A DNA stretch of 64,000 nucleotides from Apoda limacodes (GCA_946406115.1 OX291542.1:35545321-35609320); one strand, 5' to 3'. Counted from the stretch's first letter, positions 1 to 10,875 are shown. The notes: generated by a model from the letters alone, not told the origin. A program made the numbers and translations.

Positions 1-210
1 AAGATTCCACTATTCAGGGTATATCAGGTCGCGGTCTGACCGAAGCAGTGTACCGCGCGAGTAATGACGAGCCGCATTTCTCGCTTGACGCCTTGTCCCC
101 TGGACGGTACACTTTCCTGGTATATTCGGAGACCTTGCGCGGAAGATCTCCCCGGGCTGCTGTAATCCACAGCGTTCCTTTAAGAGTATCAAATGACGTT
201 GATAGACCTG
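1..210 (+). CDS. Receptor-like membrane protein, FN3-type exon (5' partial)
   Basis: The reading frame is open from base 3 to a GT splice donor (GTGAGT) after base 210, leaving phase 1. The peptide has the pattern of the end of a fibronectin type III domain: an L-x-x-L-x-P-G-x-Y core (LDALSPGRYTFLVYSE), then G-R-S a few residues on, as in the F/G strands of FN3 domains of cell-adhesion receptors. The next exons supply a proline-rich stalk, a transmembrane helix and a cytoplasmic tail, so this is the membrane-proximal extracellular part of a single-pass surface protein. Immunoglobulin-superfamily receptors of the Sidestep or nephrin type have this Ig-FN3-TM order, but no Ig domain lies inside the window, so the family is a guess. 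It is more GC-rich than the surrounding DNA, as expected for a coding exon. Confidence 0.8.
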
Positions 211-684
211 GTGAGTTAAATAGTCTGCATTATTTTAATTAAGATATTGTTTTTTTGTTAGACAGATTGCCTCGTTTCACACACCTTTGGTATCTAAAAT
301 TGAAGACCAAATAGGAATAAAACTACATAAAATGTAACAGTTAATAATAATCACTAAAAGGAATTGTAATGTAAGGTAAATATAAATAAACCAGAAGTAA
401 TGGGTTTTGATAGTAATAAAACTGTAACATGTATAAAAATGTACATTTATGGTAGAATGAAAGAAAGTGAAGCAAACACAGGAATTCGTATACATACATA
501 GGGACTTGTGAACTGAGAAACGTGCACATGTATTGATTTGAATGAACAAATAAAAAAAATATGTGCCAGGGCCTTAGCAAGCAAAATCATGTACATATAG
601 TAATGATAATTAGTGTTTCAGTACTTTAGACAAGAAGCTGAAGCATGTCCTTGTTTCTGACATAAATCTTTTATTTTACCACAG

Positions 685-871
685 ACTCCCTTCTGACGTT
701 AACTCCGTCTCCGCCTGGTCCCTCGCCTCCCACTGCGCCCGCAGATAACGGTGTGGCGCTCCTGGTGGGTGCGTCGCTCTCGCTCGTACTACTCACTATC
801 CTGACCACTCTTTGCGTCGCGCTTGTCATCATGTGTAAGAAGAGGAACCGGCCTCCAGATCCTGAGCAGAG
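685..871 (+). CDS. Receptor-like membrane protein, stalk and transmembrane exon
   Basis: The exon is preceded by a pyrimidine-rich tract and ACAG, and its first two bases complete the phase-1 codon of the previous exon. It encodes a proline/threonine-rich linker of about 20 residues, then a hydrophobic stretch of about 27 residues (bases 753-833, starting VALLVGASLSLVLLTILTTL) and a basic stop-transfer sequence C-K-K-R-N. This is a type I topology, with the FN3 part outside. It ends AG|GTAGCG in phase 2. Reading on would hit a stop at once, and the donor is not a strong consensus, but the phase fits the exon at 2016 exactly, which supports splicing rather than termination here. Confidence 0.8.
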
Positions 872-2015
872 GTAGCGAGAAGAGATAGTTGTTAATCTTA
901 ATATTGTTTTTTAATGGCTATTGTACATTCAGTACATTAATGGCTGGTGCAGACCAAATGTGTGAGAAAGGTGCCGGATAAAATACGTGACTTGCTCACG
1001 CGCGTGACCCACGCACGCACGACACGCATCTACTGACATACCGAGTCTGATTTTCATCAAATGATGAAGTCATTGTTGCCGTAGCCGAGTAATTTAAGGG
1101 GTTGGAGAAAACACTTTATCAAACTAGTGTTACGGCATCGGAAATGCGCTGGACTAAATGCATCGAGGTAGAAGGAAACTGCGTTGAGAAATAAATTTAT
1201 TTTAATATGAATAATATATAATTTTTTTTCCTTATTGTACTTAAATTTAAAAATTCTTTATTGTACTTTAATTTTGAATAGATTATTAAAGATTTTATTT
1301 TTCGATTGTGAAACCTTTTAATCAGCCCTCGTGTCAAGTTACAGTTTTAATTGATTGTGTTTTTGGGAATGGTGGCACAGCTCTCAAATGGGTAAATTAT
1401 TACAATATAATTTTTTTTTAATTAAAGCAGGATAAAAAACAACAAATTAAAAAGTCAGTAACAAAAAGTCAAACACTTAATAATAATTCCAAAAACACCA
1501 CTAGATACACAATACAGAAAAAAATAGGATCGCATACAACTAAACAAGGCGAACAGAATTCATGCACTCGTACTGGTACGATTTAATAAGGCAGCTTTTT
1601 CGCGCGTATTTCATAAACTTCTGTTTTTATTAAATTCACCCAAGTTTGAAGTTTAATTAAAATCCATCTTTGAAAATAAGTTTCAAGGTGACTCTTTGAA
1701 GAGATGGTACTTTTTCGCTTAGTAATACTAATCAATAATAACAACACCCACGGATATTTAGCTTCGAAACCTAATGATAATTTTGGTTCAATATTTTTTA
1801 TTGTTCGAAATCACTTTTTCAAAATCATTAAAATTATGATTATTATGTATATAATGTTTCTACTGTACAAAATACTGTTCAATCCATCTACGCCGTCATA
1901 TGTAAAAGAGCGCTTTCGATATGTTTCTAATACCAGACAGTGCATTATGAAGAATGCATCGAAAATATATATTAATCAGTTTTATTATTAATTTCTATAA
2001 TTTATTACTTCTCAG

Positions 2016-2194
2016 CACAATAATGCGTCGTAGCGTGGGAGTATCAATGTATGGAAACTCTTCAATGTCCCCGAACATGGTACCGACAGTGGTGCTGAGA
2101 GGTCACCGGGGCTCCAGGGTGCTCGCTGCGAGGTGGTCCGGAGTACTGGATGAAGCACCTTTGGCAGTCCTAGCGTTGGATGCGAGAACCAATG
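2016..2194 (+). CDS. Receptor-like membrane protein, cytoplasmic exon
   Basis: The acceptor TTACTTCTCAG precedes base 2016. The single base C completes the phase-2 codon from the previous exon (AG+C, Ser), followed by 59 codons starting T-I-M-R-R-S-V-G, and a phase-1 donor (G|GTAATA). The other two frames are closed near the exon start, so the only open frame is the one predicted by splicing. The peptide is rich in S, M, V and R (MYGNSSMSPNMVPTVVLRGH) with no domain I recognise, as is usual for a receptor tail. Base composition is clearly more GC-rich than the introns on either side. Confidence 0.75.
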
Positions 2195-2403
2195 GTAATA
2201 TTTAAACGAAATTTTCTGCCTGCAGTGGCCATGTTGTTCCGCTATAGCATACACTTTAAACATTTTCGTCGTTTACGAATATGAACCACATTTTGGACAC
2301 ATCGTGTTCATAGTGTAACCTCCAAGATAATTGCTTTAAAGCAAAAAGTTTTAATATTTACAGCAGCGTAATGCTTTTTTAATTATTTAAGCCTTTTTCT
2401 TAG

Positions 2404-2495
2404 GTGGCGCAAACTCCAGTTTGAGCGAAAGTGAATATCACGAAACAGAGCTGTCAAGGTGCATCGAAAATATGCAGACGCAGACAGAAATATGA
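2404..2495 (+). CDS. Receptor-like membrane protein, last exon with stop
   Basis: The acceptor CCTTTTTCTTAG ends at 2403. Two bases complete the phase-1 codon from the previous exon (G+GT, Gly), and 29 further codons run to TGA at 2493-2495. The tail is acidic and polar (SSLSESEYHETELSRCIENM) and ends Q-T-E-I. The final T-x-I fits a class I PDZ-domain ligand (S/T-x-hydrophobic), so the receptor could bind a scaffold; this is inference from the motif only. The tyrosine in S-E-Y-H-E could be a phosphorylation site. The small exon is recognised because phase, acceptor and stop all agree. Confidence 0.75.
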
Positions 2496-3086
2496 AATCA
2501 GAAGCCTAAAAGAGTTTGGGAACAAATTAATGACTCTCCATGAGTTTTTCTCGTACATAAAAATATTTTTAATAGTTTTGTTTTTAAATTGAACTGTTGC
2601 AGGAATTGTAATTAAAGAGATCTTGGCTATGTTAGTATCGAAATTGATAATTACTTGGAGCAGTTTTTGTTAAAACAGATTTTTTTTATCTGATAAACAA
2701 ACTGCCAGTACTACTGTACATAAAAACTTTTTCTGCAAACAGAAAGAGGAAAGAGTTTTTAAGGTTATTTGGCACATAAATGTAGGTTCTAAAAAATCAA
2801 GGAACAAATTATACGATATACCACAATATTGATTATTTTAATCAACTCGATCACTGTGAAATGTATAATAATTCAAACCACAGTCATACCAAATTATAAC
2901 TTGTGCTTCAATTATCAGAAAAAAAATTATAATAATGTTAATAATTGAAGATAAGTTTTAAGAGTAAACAAATTTCGAGAAAATTCGAGAGACGTGACTA
3001 AACATAAAATGAACATATGTTATGAAATAGCAAGTTAGGTGTGTAATGCATGAACCAGTATTAATTTAGAGTGATTTAGTAATAAA
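2496..3086 (+). other. Probable 3' UTR with candidate poly(A) signals
   Basis: AT-rich non-coding sequence after the stop of the receptor-like gene. ATTAAA at 2611-2616 and AATAAA at 3081-3086 are candidate polyadenylation signals. Which one is used cannot be told from sequence. Confidence 0.4.
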
Positions 3087-6083
3087 ATGTGTGCGAATTG
3101 TAAATACTAGAATAGTACAGTGTCCTGCAAATGACGGAGAAGAAAACTAGCGTGTGTTTCCGGTGTCTCAGGATGCGAGAGCTCCTGCGTAGCGCTTTGA
3201 GGTTTGTTTACTTCATCGACGACGAAGGATTCCATAAAAATTAGCAAAGATAGTAAAACATTCTATTTATATTAGACAAATTAATATAAATAGAAGAATA
3301 ATTAAATACGGGTACTCGATAAACCTAAGAGATAGCATAATATTTATCTCACCGATAGTTTTACTTTTACCTACTACTGTAAATATATCCAACGGATAAG
3401 AAAGTCAATATTGTATTCAAACATTGATTGATTGCAACGAAAATTAATTATAATTTTTTGTGATAAAAATGTATTAATTATTTTTATTTTTAGAAGCAAT
3501 TATACCAAAAACGATTGAATTCATCGAAAATAAAGTTTTGCTAGAATTGTAAGATTCAGTTTTAGAAGTCTGATTTATTTTCCTGTTTTTTTTTAAGAAC
3601 CAGCATTTTTAATTAAGAACATATTAATGTCATTTAATTTTCAAATACCATTTCGATATCTTTGGAAAAAGCAAAAAAAAAGAAATATCAACAACTGAAA
3701 AACTTAATTAAAATATAAAAGTATCTTTATAATACATTAAATTGTAAACGGTTAATTATTAACTAGGTTGTTTAGGTACAGAATTAAATATATTTTATAT
3801 TTTATAAATTTTGTTTTATTCTGTTCGAATTCACGAAGAATAAAATAAATAGATAAAATCATAATTATTTATGTCAAAAGTGACCTAGAGATAAGCGCCA
3901 CAAAGGCTGGCGTCGCAGCAGAAACAAGCGCGCGTGGAATTACGTCAGCAGTTTCTATTTATCTACTCTTATGTATATACCAGCTGTCCCCTTTCCGTTC
4001 CGTTCCCCGTCGCATCGCTCGCTCGAGCTAATACTTAGTTTTTGCTTAGGGTTCTTTTTGATTTTTTTTCTTATTGCTCGGCGCCTAAGGATCGTAGGGT
4101 TATGTTAAAAAGCCTTTAACTATAACAATATGGTATATAGTATAGTGTATATGGGTGTAGATTCAGATGCCGTCATCAAAATAATAGTTACTGAAGGTGA
4201 AACCTAAGTCTATCATTATGCCTAAAAACGTAGTGATTATATTCTCTTTGATTATGCCCGTCAGGACAAGCAAGAGTCCATCCAATGAAATATTGCCGAA
4301 ATGGGTTAAGACGTCAATCTCATAAGAGTGTACTATGCTAATATTATAAGAGAAATTAAAAGCAGCAATTAAGGAAAACCAATAGGGGAATAAAACCGGT
4401 CCTTGTGGGTCACCCGTTAACAACCTGTGAATGAGTGAAGTACATGTACATGATGTGGGGCAGTTGCCTCATATCTTCCTTTACTCCTAAATCCTAATTG
4501 AAATAGTTTAATTTTTCGATAAAGTCTTGGCGTATGTATCTGTAAAATATTTTAGAAGCAATCCTCCTATACGAGTAACCTACAGTAATGGGCCTAATTC
4601 CGCCATGCTTTTGTATTAATATCACATACGTTTGCTCCATGTAGAAGGGGAATGCTATGTGAATTCACTTTTCAGTGAAAAATAGTCTTTCAAAATAGGC
4701 ATCCCCAGTGTAACATTGAATCCTTTAGGTGTTGGGGAGTGAAACCGTTCAGGCCGCTATTAAATAAAATATAAAATTTATTTAATGTGCAAATTTTCAT
4801 TGCTATCTTATTTAATTGACTGATTTTAGTTTTTTGTATTATAAACAGAAAAATTACACTTAATGGAAATTTTACGGACTTAAGAGAATCTTACTTCTTA
4901 TTTCAAACAAGTGAGAAGTTTTAATGTCTTTTCTAAACGTTCATATGGCTCCTTTAACTGTGATATACAGACAGCCTTGTAATGAAATCCTAGACGTTTT
5001 ATAGTGGATATAAGGGAGGTCGTTATTCAAGATAGAATCATGGAATTGAAATGGAAAATGGGTCTGCAATATGGTGCCGGCGCTCATCCAGTCGCACTAG
5101 TGCAATTTCCTTTCAGCCAGATGTTCCACTCTACGAGAAGTGTCTTATTTTATGACTTCAATGCGACATGCAGATCTTATGTTTGTATAAATGTTGGGGT
5201 ATTATTGTAGCTTTATTCATAGGTTATTACTACGGTAATAAATAATTACTATACTTTATACGTGTTAGCTGGGAAAATGCTTTGACTGTTTTTGTGGTTT
5301 TCATTAATAATTAACTGTAAGGCTTCACACCTGCCAGGCGTCCCGTGACGGCCATTATTTTTGTGATATCTGTTGTGTATAAAAATAAAAATAAAAAACA
5401 AAAATAAAATAAAGTTAGAATAAAATAACTGATTGCAGGTGCAGTACTCGTGCCTATAGTAAATGTCCGTAAGCTACATTATCATGGTTAAGCTGCGAAA
5501 TTGATTTGGAAAAAAGGAATTTGAGCCAAAATTGTCATGTATACTCTTGATTCTTTATAGCCGCGACTATGACCTAGTACAAAATATTTTTGAGAAAATA
5601 AAATTGCTGAAGAAATTTTCATTTTTGTGATGGTAATTATTTTTTTAACAAGAAATGTGGCAGTGGATCTTCTTTAAAAAAAATATCTCTCTCTCTCTCT
5701 GTCTCGATTAACCCGCAAAATAGTCTTCTATTTTATCCTCTTTCCCACCAACTACCACTGTACAAAAAATTAAGTCACCCCGTTTATACTTGCGGTTTTT
5801 TTCCTCAAGCTAACTCTAAGCAAGCATCTTTATGTCCTCACTGGCTATTCCTGTGCCAAGACCGGTCTCAATGCTTCTTAAAACAAACCAATTCTTACAT
5901 TTATATATAAGTTAGGATTGAGACGGGTTACATTTAATCAGTATGCACTCTTGGCCCAGTTACATTCGTGTACCGGAAAATTAAAGTGGAATTAAATAGC
6001 GTCGGGCGTATTCAGTACCAGGATTGACAGCCATAGAGATATTTGAAACTGCAATAAAGTACATTCCTACGATACGCTTTAAC
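3087..6083. other. Intergenic, no supported gene
   Basis: AT-rich DNA without a convincing ORF. Around 3890-4030 there is a locally GC-rich patch with a TATATA and a C/T-rich run that could be a promoter or a repeat edge. A short TC microsatellite is at about 5683-5704. Two ORF fragments, at 4163-4423 (-) and 5004-5210 (+), have only weak LINE-like resemblance. Confidence 0.5.
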
Positions 6084-6302
6084 TTAAGGAAATAAATCAT
6101 AAATAGTATTGATTACATCGAAATTGAAAAATAAGTCTGAAGATAAGATAAAAAAAAAGTGTTTTGAAACAAGTTTGAAGTTCGGCACTTTATTGAGCGC
6201 TGAGTGCGAGACTCTTCGCACAACGCCGGGAACTTGGTTGTATGCAAACTGAACGCCTAACTTTGAAGTGCTAGAGACAGCATTGTCAGTTGCTCTGTCC
6301 AT
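6084..6302 (-). CDS. Small ORF, paralogue of the one at 20263-20400
   Basis: A 72-codon ORF on the minus strand. Its first 24 residues (M-D-R-A-T-D-N-A-V-S-S-T-S-K-L-G-V-Q-F-A ...) match the minus-strand ORF 14 kb away at 13 of 24 positions, with a shared start codon and a two-codon in-frame gap further on. The homology also covers about 120 bp upstream of both start codons. After about codon 40 the two diverge, and this copy continues into a low-complexity F/N/I-rich stretch that is probably not coding. I do not recognise the family; it could be a first coding exon, a small secreted or regulatory peptide, or part of a transposon. No signal peptide is evident. Confidence 0.3.
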   Translation of the reverse strand: MDRATDNAVSSTSKLGVQFAYNQVPGVVRRVSHSALNKVPNFKLVSKHFFFILSSDLFFNFDVINTIYDLFP

Positions 6303-7760
6303 AGAGTTACTAACTTAAAGAAATGCTTTAATATTAATCGAAGTTATTGTTTGTCAATAACAAAGTTAATCGGAGACTGCATTTGCTCGGAATGTTGAAA
6401 CGAACAAAGTCTTAACTGTTCAGTAGTTTTACTTCCGGTTAAAAAAGGGTTTTTAATTTTATTTCATATTGAAAAAAAAAACTTTTGGTGAAAGAAGTTC
6501 TCATTTAACCGTTTGAAAATAACAATGACTATAAACAAATGTTCATTTCTAAACATTTGTAAGCAGCTGACGAAACAGAATAAGATAAAACACTCGACTA
6601 ACTTTGAATACTATTGGAAGTAAATCTTGCTATTTTCGTAGTCCAATACACTATGTACATATTCGTATTATTGTTGAAACAAAGCTTGCTTGTTACAAAT
6701 AACCAAATAAATACACCAGTTTTAGTAATGAAAAAATTTTATAAGATAAAACGTCAAAGTACGGTCGGTACTTTACAACCAACAATAATTTTAAACGAAT
6801 ATAAATACTAAAAAATTGTAAATGTAAAAAAATCAATTAAATATAAGTTGTTTTATAATAGTCTAAACTATTTGTTTATGACTTTAGAGATTTAGTATGA
6901 GAAATAATGTTTTTAATGTCAAATAATTTAACCTTTTGGATGAAAATTTAACATGATGACTTCCAAGATTTTGGTAATCATCCTCTACCACTATTTGCAT
7001 ATAAATCAAAAGAAATGTCCCAAACCAGCTCAAACCACTGAGGACAGAAATTTCAAAATTGTGGAAAATGTGAACTTAAAATTGAATGTTTCATTTAAGA
7101 ACTGATTTGTTTAAATTTAATCTCAAGAGGAAAACGGTGGGCAAATTTTCAGGGAAAATAATGAATCTATTATGAAATTTACTTAAAACTTTGTGTTATT
7201 GCTCAGTAACATAAACATTGTAATACGCATGTGCTTCACAACATATGTGTTTTAAAATTCAGCCCCTAAGGGGAAAAAGGGAGTGACATACCTTAAATTT
7301 AAATATTTTTATGGACCTTTTTACTTTAAACTCAAAATAAGTTGTTTTTTACCATAATTGAACAAGGGATTACGGATTAAAAATTAAAAATTTAACCCTA
7401 TAAGACAGAAAAGGAGCAAGTTTTTTAAAATATAATATGAGCGAAATATCAATAATATTATGTTTGGTACTGATGCTTATCAGCCCAATTCATAAAACGC
7501 GTATTTCGGTTTTTTTGTATTGAATTAGGTAAAAAGGGTGACAAAATTTGTTGGGAATATATATTTTATTAGTCAAATTTACCTGGGACTTTGAATGGAT
7601 GCTCTCTTACACAATATGTAATATATTTATCGGCAAGTTTTTCAAAATTCAACCCCTAAAGGTAAAAAAGGATTGCAAAATTTGTAAAAACAATGATTAT
7701 TTTTGGATACATTTAATCTTTAAGCTCATAAATAATGCTTACAATACTGTAAATGAAAGA

Positions 7761-7769
7761 CGTATTCCG
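7761..7769. repeat. Target-site duplication of the Jockey 3' fragment
   Basis: CGTATTCCG here is repeated exactly at 8155-8163 on the other side of the insertion. The uninterrupted site survives in the paralogous blocks near 36920 (CGTATTACGG) and 58374 (CGTATTCCA). Confidence 0.85.
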
Positions 7770-8154
7770 TTTTTTTTTTGAACGGACTATGCAATTGGCT
7801 GATGGAGCCATTACTGCTCCACCGGGCTTTTGGGGCGAGACACTGAAGGAGTCTCAGCCCATATAGCGCCCAACGCTCAAGGGCCTCGGCTTAGGTTGTC
7901 GCTCTTGGGGTCGTCCCTTCGACCAGCGTGAGCCTCGAACCCGATGATGAATCAGCGCCAGGAGGGGAGTTTCTTGTTACGCGTTGTGATTTGTCATTGC
8001 GAGTGAGTTGGGGGCGAGAAGCGCCCCAGCAGGAAAGAGTTTTACCACGTGTATGACGAACCCAGGGACGTCGGCGTCGTGTGGGGGTGGGGGATATTAG
8101 GGGAGGTCGATGAGACTAGTTTCGCTATCCGGATAGCGAGATCATCATCTGGGG
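7770..8154 (-). mobile_element. 5'-truncated Jockey 3' UTR insertion
   Basis: A GC-rich island in AT-rich DNA. Read on the minus strand, it starts with sequence matching the 3' UTR of the Jockey element at 15935-18730 (GCCCCAGATGAYGATCTCGC, then the palindrome GCTATCCGGATAGC, then GACCTCCCC; later GGTTCGAGRCTCACGC and GGTCGAAGGGACG) and ends in poly(A) (the T run at 7770-7779 on the + strand). A perfect 9-bp target duplication flanks it. It is a dead-on-arrival 5'-truncated LINE copy and carries no coding sequence. It has about 200 bp more than the other copy between the palindrome and the terminal part, so the two are different subfamilies or one has a deletion. Confidence 0.85.
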
Positions 8155-8886
8155 CGTATTCCGGTATTTTTCAAAATTAAACCCTCAACCGAAGGGGATG
8201 ACACAGTCCGTAATGGAAATATTTTAATGGGCAAATTGAATTGTAACTCAATAATAATGCTCTTCATCACATGCAGTAAAACACTTTTTTGATACCACTA
8301 AGGTAGCAAATAAGCTTAAAAAGCTTCGGTTAACGAAGCCTATTGTATTTTGTGGTTTTTTAAAATCAACTGTAATGTATTTCATGGGCTGCAGGGATGG
8401 CAAACTTAGTGTGCAAAAAGTAATTTTATATGTTCAAATTTACTTAAAATCTGGTATTAATAGATATTCAACCCAATTAATTAAACATGTCTATAAGGTT
8501 TTTAAAAGTCAACCCTTAAGGGGAAAAGGCAGTGGGCAGTTTGTTCAAAAACAATGTATTTATGCTTTACTCTACCTAAACCTTAGTATATACATACATG
8601 GTTTTCAGAAAGGTGAAACAGGGTGGTTAAGTTTGAGTACCAATACAAGAAAGTATTTGAAATTTCGAGCACGGGTTTATTCTGTATTGTAGGCATCGTT
8701 AAAAAAAATATTGACAGCTATCGTCGCCTAGCTCAAATTTCTAAGGATGAAAATAATAAAATTTAAAACTTTTGGTTTTTAAACCCTAAGGAAATTACAA
8801 TAAGGGGTACACTTTACACTTTGTTGATTAAAAAACTGTAAAAAACTAGTTTAAATATAAGCACAGTACAGACTTCTAACGTAAAT

Positions 8887-9219
8887 ATGGCATTTAGTTA
8901 TGAATACTTGTACGCCTTCGTAGGTAGGAAGTGGTGGTCCGTTTTTATAATTTTTACACCTTTAATGTACATACTTCTACAATTTGATTTGAGTTTAGTT
9001 AGAAAAGAAAATCTAACATTCATTTTGTGTTATATTACGCCATACAGTTTTGTCATGCTTATATCCATCTACAATGAATCATATGCTTTCTTACATAGCA
9101 GATGTTTAATTTGTTTGTTAGCTTTAGTAAGCATAAACTGTGCTATGGCTTATGTTTATTTCAGTGATGCTTATCACTTTTTTTCGATAGTGAGAATATA
9201 TTTTTACGGACACATATAA
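8887..9219 (+). CDS. Unknown 110-residue hydrophobic protein
   Basis: An uninterrupted ATG-to-stop ORF with three to four hydrophobic segments separated by short polar loops: roughly residues 16-34 (WWSVFIIFTPLMYILLQF), 43-60, 72-94 and 95-107. Several aromatic residues and one possible N-glycosylation site (N-E-S) sit between segments. It does not resemble any transposon protein known to me and lies between repeat block A and an inverted SINE. The frame is open from about 8842, after a TAA at 8839-8841. AATAAA-like signals shortly after the stop belong to the SINE tail. It may be a small membrane protein, an exon of a receptor-like gene, or a chance ORF in AT-rich DNA, where hydrophobic codons are common. 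Confidence 0.3.
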   Translation: MAFSYEYLYAFVGRKWWSVFIIFTPLMYILLQFDLSLVRKENLTFILCYITPYSFVMLISIYNESYAFLHSRCLICLLALVSINCAMAYVYFSDAYHFFSIVRIYFYGHI

Positions 9220-9234
9220 TATTTTTAAAGATAC

Positions 9235-9487
9235 ATTAATAATAAATAAATATTTCTAGTCATTACACACAGCGCCATCTGGCCCCAAAGTAAGCAAAGC
9301 TTGTTTTATGGATACTAGATAACGGATACAAAAACTTATATATAACTTTTTTTGTAACTACATATATGTCATATATAAATATACGTATACTCAAGACAAA
9401 TACAAATATTTATCACATGAATTTTTGTCCAATGCGGGAATCGAAACGACACCCTCAGCACAGCAGCCGACCACACTCCCAGTAAGC
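9235..9487 (-). mobile_element. tRNA-derived SINE, copy 1
   Basis: An inverted copy of the SINE seen intact at 25267 and 50344. On the minus strand it retains a B-box-like TTTCGATTCCCGC, the internal TTTGTNTTTGTCTTGAGT segment, the AACAAGCTTTGCTTACTTTG segment and the GCGCTGTGTGTAATG end followed by an A/T-rich (ATT)n-type tail. The A-box end is degraded. Confidence 0.8.
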
Positions 9488-10036
9488 ACAAATCCGTATT
9501 ATTAGTTGTCATCTAAGGTCCACATTGGTAACTTTAGCATTTATAAAGATTTATTAGAGTACACTCTAACCTAAAAAGATCACGCTTTTGCCTGTATATT
9601 CACTTTATTAAGTACCCCAAAAACAACATTGTAATGTTGCGAGCATTTATATAAGTGTACAGGTCGGTGTTGTACAGTATTTAGCAATTCGTTAGATTTC
9701 GTAACAAGTTAGGATTATTGGCTGTTTCCACGGATCCCTAAAAACTAATTCCTATAGAGAGGTAGCGGTTCATTGGGTACAATATTTCTTGTAAATGTTA
9801 CTCACAACTAAGCTTTACAAGGATATGAGGCTGACTTGTATGACACAAGAACTATTCGTGTCAGCTCGTTACTGATTTATGTACCGATAGTGATTTTGAT
9901 CCAGCCCATGGCATTTAATTGTGAATAATGCAGTGCACATTAGCTGTCCACCATCTTTTAGGTTCTAGCTTATGTAATAATATATTAACATTTTTTTTAT
10001 TCAATGAAAATAAAAACTGGATTTGAATATGACACC
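9488..10036. other. Intergenic, nothing recognised
   Basis: AT-rich, no ORF with coding character, no clear repeat structure. Confidence 0.4.
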
Positions 10037-10150
10037 TATAGTCGTATTTTCAATTAGACGAAGCCATCTGACAGTAGCTAGTACTGTTTCATCAAAAACT
10101 GACAACAAAATAAACGTCAGTTGATATCGTCTAATAAAAATACGACTATA
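10037..10150. mobile_element. Small MITE with ~35-bp inverted repeats
   Basis: The left arm starts TATAGTCGTATTTT and continues AATTAGACGA; the right arm is its reverse complement with few mismatches, ending AAATACGACTATA. The arms enclose a short A-rich centre, total about 114 bp. TA on both sides would fit a Tc1/mariner-type target duplication. Confidence 0.7.
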
Positions 10151-10875
10151 ACTGCCAATTGACAAATTACTTATCCGATATCAAGAGATTTCTAGCTTTT
10201 TTAAAATATTATCTGCCTATTTTTTTTACAATTTTTAAGTAAACGTCGTATTTTGAAAGCGCGAAATTGCAGTCTATTTTATATCGTATTTGACACTAAA
10301 CTTGATTTCCTAATCAAATATAATTTAATTTAAGTAAGGAAAAAAAATCAAGGTTTTACTTCAGGAAATTAATATATCTAATCTTAATGGAAAAAAGATT
10401 GCGCAAAAACAATACCAAAATTCTACATAAACAGCGTTGTGTGAGTTGGAGTAGTAAAAATTATCAACAATTTTGCCACTTGTGAATTTTCAACACCATA
10501 GAAGCGTTCATAAGATCTGTCTGTAGTTTATGCTGAAAAATAGGTAAAACCCTCTCTAATAATTAGCTATTTTGGTATATAATAGGTAACACCGACTCTA
10601 ATAATCAGCCAATGTTCAGGTCTCGGAATGACAGTTACCCATTTTAATGCTAAAATAGTGCTAAAATAATTCAATTAGATACAGTTACTCAGCTACTAGC
10701 TGTTTAATTTGTGCCCCAATCAGATCTATATCAGCTGAAAGAGCGCTGCTGACGCTCTTATTCAGCAGGCTTGTTGAGTTTTAGATTCTATTGCAGACAG
10801 TGATGCAGCTGATATACAGCAGTTCGGTGTCACTTGGGCTATCAACTAGGCTGCGAAGTACCATTAGAATCTTTA

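Larger units (their letters stand above)
6890..8860 (+). mobile_element. Tandem-repeat block A (Helitron-like, non-autonomous)
   Basis: A series of diverged units of about 130 bp. Each carries a segment like CAACCCCTAAGGGGAAAAAG, then a GGCAAANTTTGTATGGGAAA-like segment, then AAATTTACTT. Unit landmarks are near 7145, 7280, 7410, 7540 and 7670, then again after 8190. The block is collinear with blocks at 34905-37775 and 56685-59336. All three contain the same nested LINE-tail scrap (here near 8285-8345), so they descend from one composite element. Block C ends in a GC-rich stretch and CTAGT, the usual Helitron 3' form; block A has lost that end. Confidence 0.65.

Noticed and set aside
1704..1991. 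95-codon ORF as a separate gene
   Set aside because: It lies inside an intron of the receptor-like gene, is rich in N/I/F/Y as expected from AT-rich DNA, and has no domain.
3890..4030. Promoter of an unseen gene
   Set aside because: TATATA and a pyrimidine-rich tract are present, but no ORF or splice-consistent exon follows within several kb.
4163..4423. Minus-strand ORF with G-D-P-Q-G-P-V-L-F as a LINE reverse transcriptase
   Set aside because: Only this short motif fits; no catalytic motif follows and the rest shows no family resemblance.
5004..5210. ORF containing D-R-I-M-E-L-K-W-K-M-G as an RTE LINE end
   Set aside because: Fewer than 15 residues resemble the L-K-W-x-W-A-G-H motif, and the conserved W-A-G-H itself is absent.
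6890..8860. CRISPR array or satellite centromere
   Set aside because: Units are diverged, about 130 bp, without constant spacers, and the array is a dispersed element with transposon-like ends and nested insertions.
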